5,247 nucleotides of DNA from Sulfurovum sp. (GTDB taxonomy: Bacteria; Campylobacterota; Campylobacteria; Campylobacterales; Sulfurovaceae), in NCBI GenBank assembly GCA_020726085.1, contig DYTG01000113.1:1-5247 (forward strand), given 5' to 3'. Below are positions 4,737-5,247 of this stretch, piece by piece (within the stretch, counting starts at the first letter, position 1; the number at the start of each line of letters is the position of its first letter). The translations under genes and the position numbers were made by a program. The notes beneath the pieces were generated by a model. That model worked only from the letters and a program-made list of their open reading frames with translations. It had not been told where the DNA came from and made no database searches.

Positions 4737-5247
4737 TTAATTTTTATCCAAATGTTTTTTAAGCTCATCTATTGAAATATTAAGCTCTTTGGCTACATCT
4801 TCGATTGAGAGTTTAAATTTTTCTATCATTATCTTTGCACTTTTAAATGTTGCCTCAATAACTCCGTCTCGTTTACCTTGACTGATTCCTTGACTGATTC
4901 CTTGACTGATTCCACATTCAAATCCTCTTTCAATCCCACGCTCAATCCCTCTTTCCATTCCAATATTATAGCTTGGTAGGTCTTCAAATTTCATATCTCG
5001 CAACATACTCTCTACCTCCTTAATTTTTTGTTGTAAATCTCTATTGGTTGACAGCTCTTCAAGTATGAGCATATATTTTCCCAATCTATGGCTATTATCT
5101 TTGGTTAGCTCTTGCAATCTTTGGATGACATAGGCTATTATATCTTTTTCATCTCTTTGTTTAAAATCACACAATATTGCCAACACCAAAGCATCGGGAG
5201 TATCCATCTTGAGAAACTTCTCACAATCAATAGTGTGCATATCTATA
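4737..5247 (-). CDS. Rpn/PD-(D/E)XK nuclease family 'putative transposase', C-terminal part
   Basis: The reading frame is open through the right edge, so the ATG at 5238-5240 is probably internal and the N-terminal part lies outside the window. The visible part matches, as I remember it, the C-terminal half of Rpn-type recombination-promoting nuclease/putative transposase proteins. It has a helical segment (FLKMDTPDALVLAILCDFK, counting the ATG as residue 1: 9-27), a further helical block to about residue 88 ending in DLPSYNIG, a Gly-Ile-x-x repeat (94-125) and a C-terminal helix-turn-helix-like tail (IEDVAKELNISIDELKKHL, 146-164). Rpn proteins are PD-(D/E)XK nucleases linked to recombination rather than classical transposases; the catalytic residues belong to the missing part. 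No terminal inverted repeats were seen. The alternative is a self-contained 167-residue fragment, which the open frame and family length make less likely. Confidence 0.65.
   Translation of the reverse strand, partial: IDMHTIDCEKFLKMDTPDALVLAILCDFKQRDEKDIIAYVIQRLQELTKDNSHRLGKYMLILEELSTNRDLQQKIKEVESMLRDMKFEDLPSYNIGMERGIERGIERGFECGISQGISQGISQGKRDGVIEATFKSAKIMIEKFKLSIEDVAKELNISIDELKKHLDKN
4876..4913 (-). repeat. 12-bp tandem repeat encoding Gly-Ile-Ser-Gln
   Basis: The plus-strand unit CCTTGACTGATT occurs three times in perfect tandem at 4876-4887, 4888-4899 and 4900-4911. On the coding strand it gives GISQ three times, continuing a more diverged run of GIER, GIER and GFEC to about 4960. Because the unit is a multiple of three, gain or loss of copies keeps the frame. 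Confidence 0.9.

Noticed and set aside
4876..4913. CRISPR array
   Set aside because: The 12-bp units are directly adjacent with no spacers and lie in frame within a coding region.

Overview
The window looks like chromosomal DNA from a member of Campylobacterota (Epsilonproteobacteria), probably a free-living Sulfurimonas/Sulfuricurvum-type organism. This is inferred from remembered protein likeness: a RibBA whose GTP cyclohydrolase II half is degenerate, a radical SAM/SPASM protein of the kind seen in that group, a lysine/proline-rich TonB and an Rpn-type protein with Gly-Ile-x-x repeats. AT-rich spacers and tight gene packing also fit. No database search was possible.

Layout. Positions 1-199 hold no gene I can support. 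Two tRNA genes follow on the minus strand, tRNA-Gln(UUG) and then initiator tRNA-fMet(CAU). They appear to be one transcript from a promoter that matches the sigma-70 consensus exactly (TTGACA, 17 bp, TATAAT). Divergent from them, on the plus strand, is a tightly packed operon of three genes: ribB (RibBA-like), a radical SAM/SPASM protein, and a 146-residue protein of unknown function. Successive genes overlap by one base (TAGTG, then TAATG), so translation is probably coupled. The third gene converges on a minus-strand tonB with only 11 bp between their stop codons.

The minus-strand right half contains, in the order transcribed, the 3' part of an Rpn/PD-(D/E)XK-family 'putative transposase' running off the right edge, an AraC-family regulator with a C-terminal GyrI-like ligand domain, and tonB. 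Between araC and tonB is a 117-bp gap with an extended -10 promoter and a 19-bp AT-rich dyad that resembles a Fur box, so tonB is probably transcribed and iron-regulated independently of araC. The best reading of tonB uses a rare ATT start codon six bases after a strong ribosome binding site. This restores the N-terminal membrane helix and the conserved Ser-x-x-x-His motif, which a TTG start would cut off.

How the genes work together. RibB makes the four-carbon riboflavin precursor. The two genes coupled to it have no assigned function and are the best candidates here for an undescribed activity. TonB would transmit proton-motive force from ExbB/ExbD (not in this window) to outer-membrane receptors. 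The AraC/GyrI protein is likely a small-molecule-responsive regulator whose targets cannot be told from this sequence.
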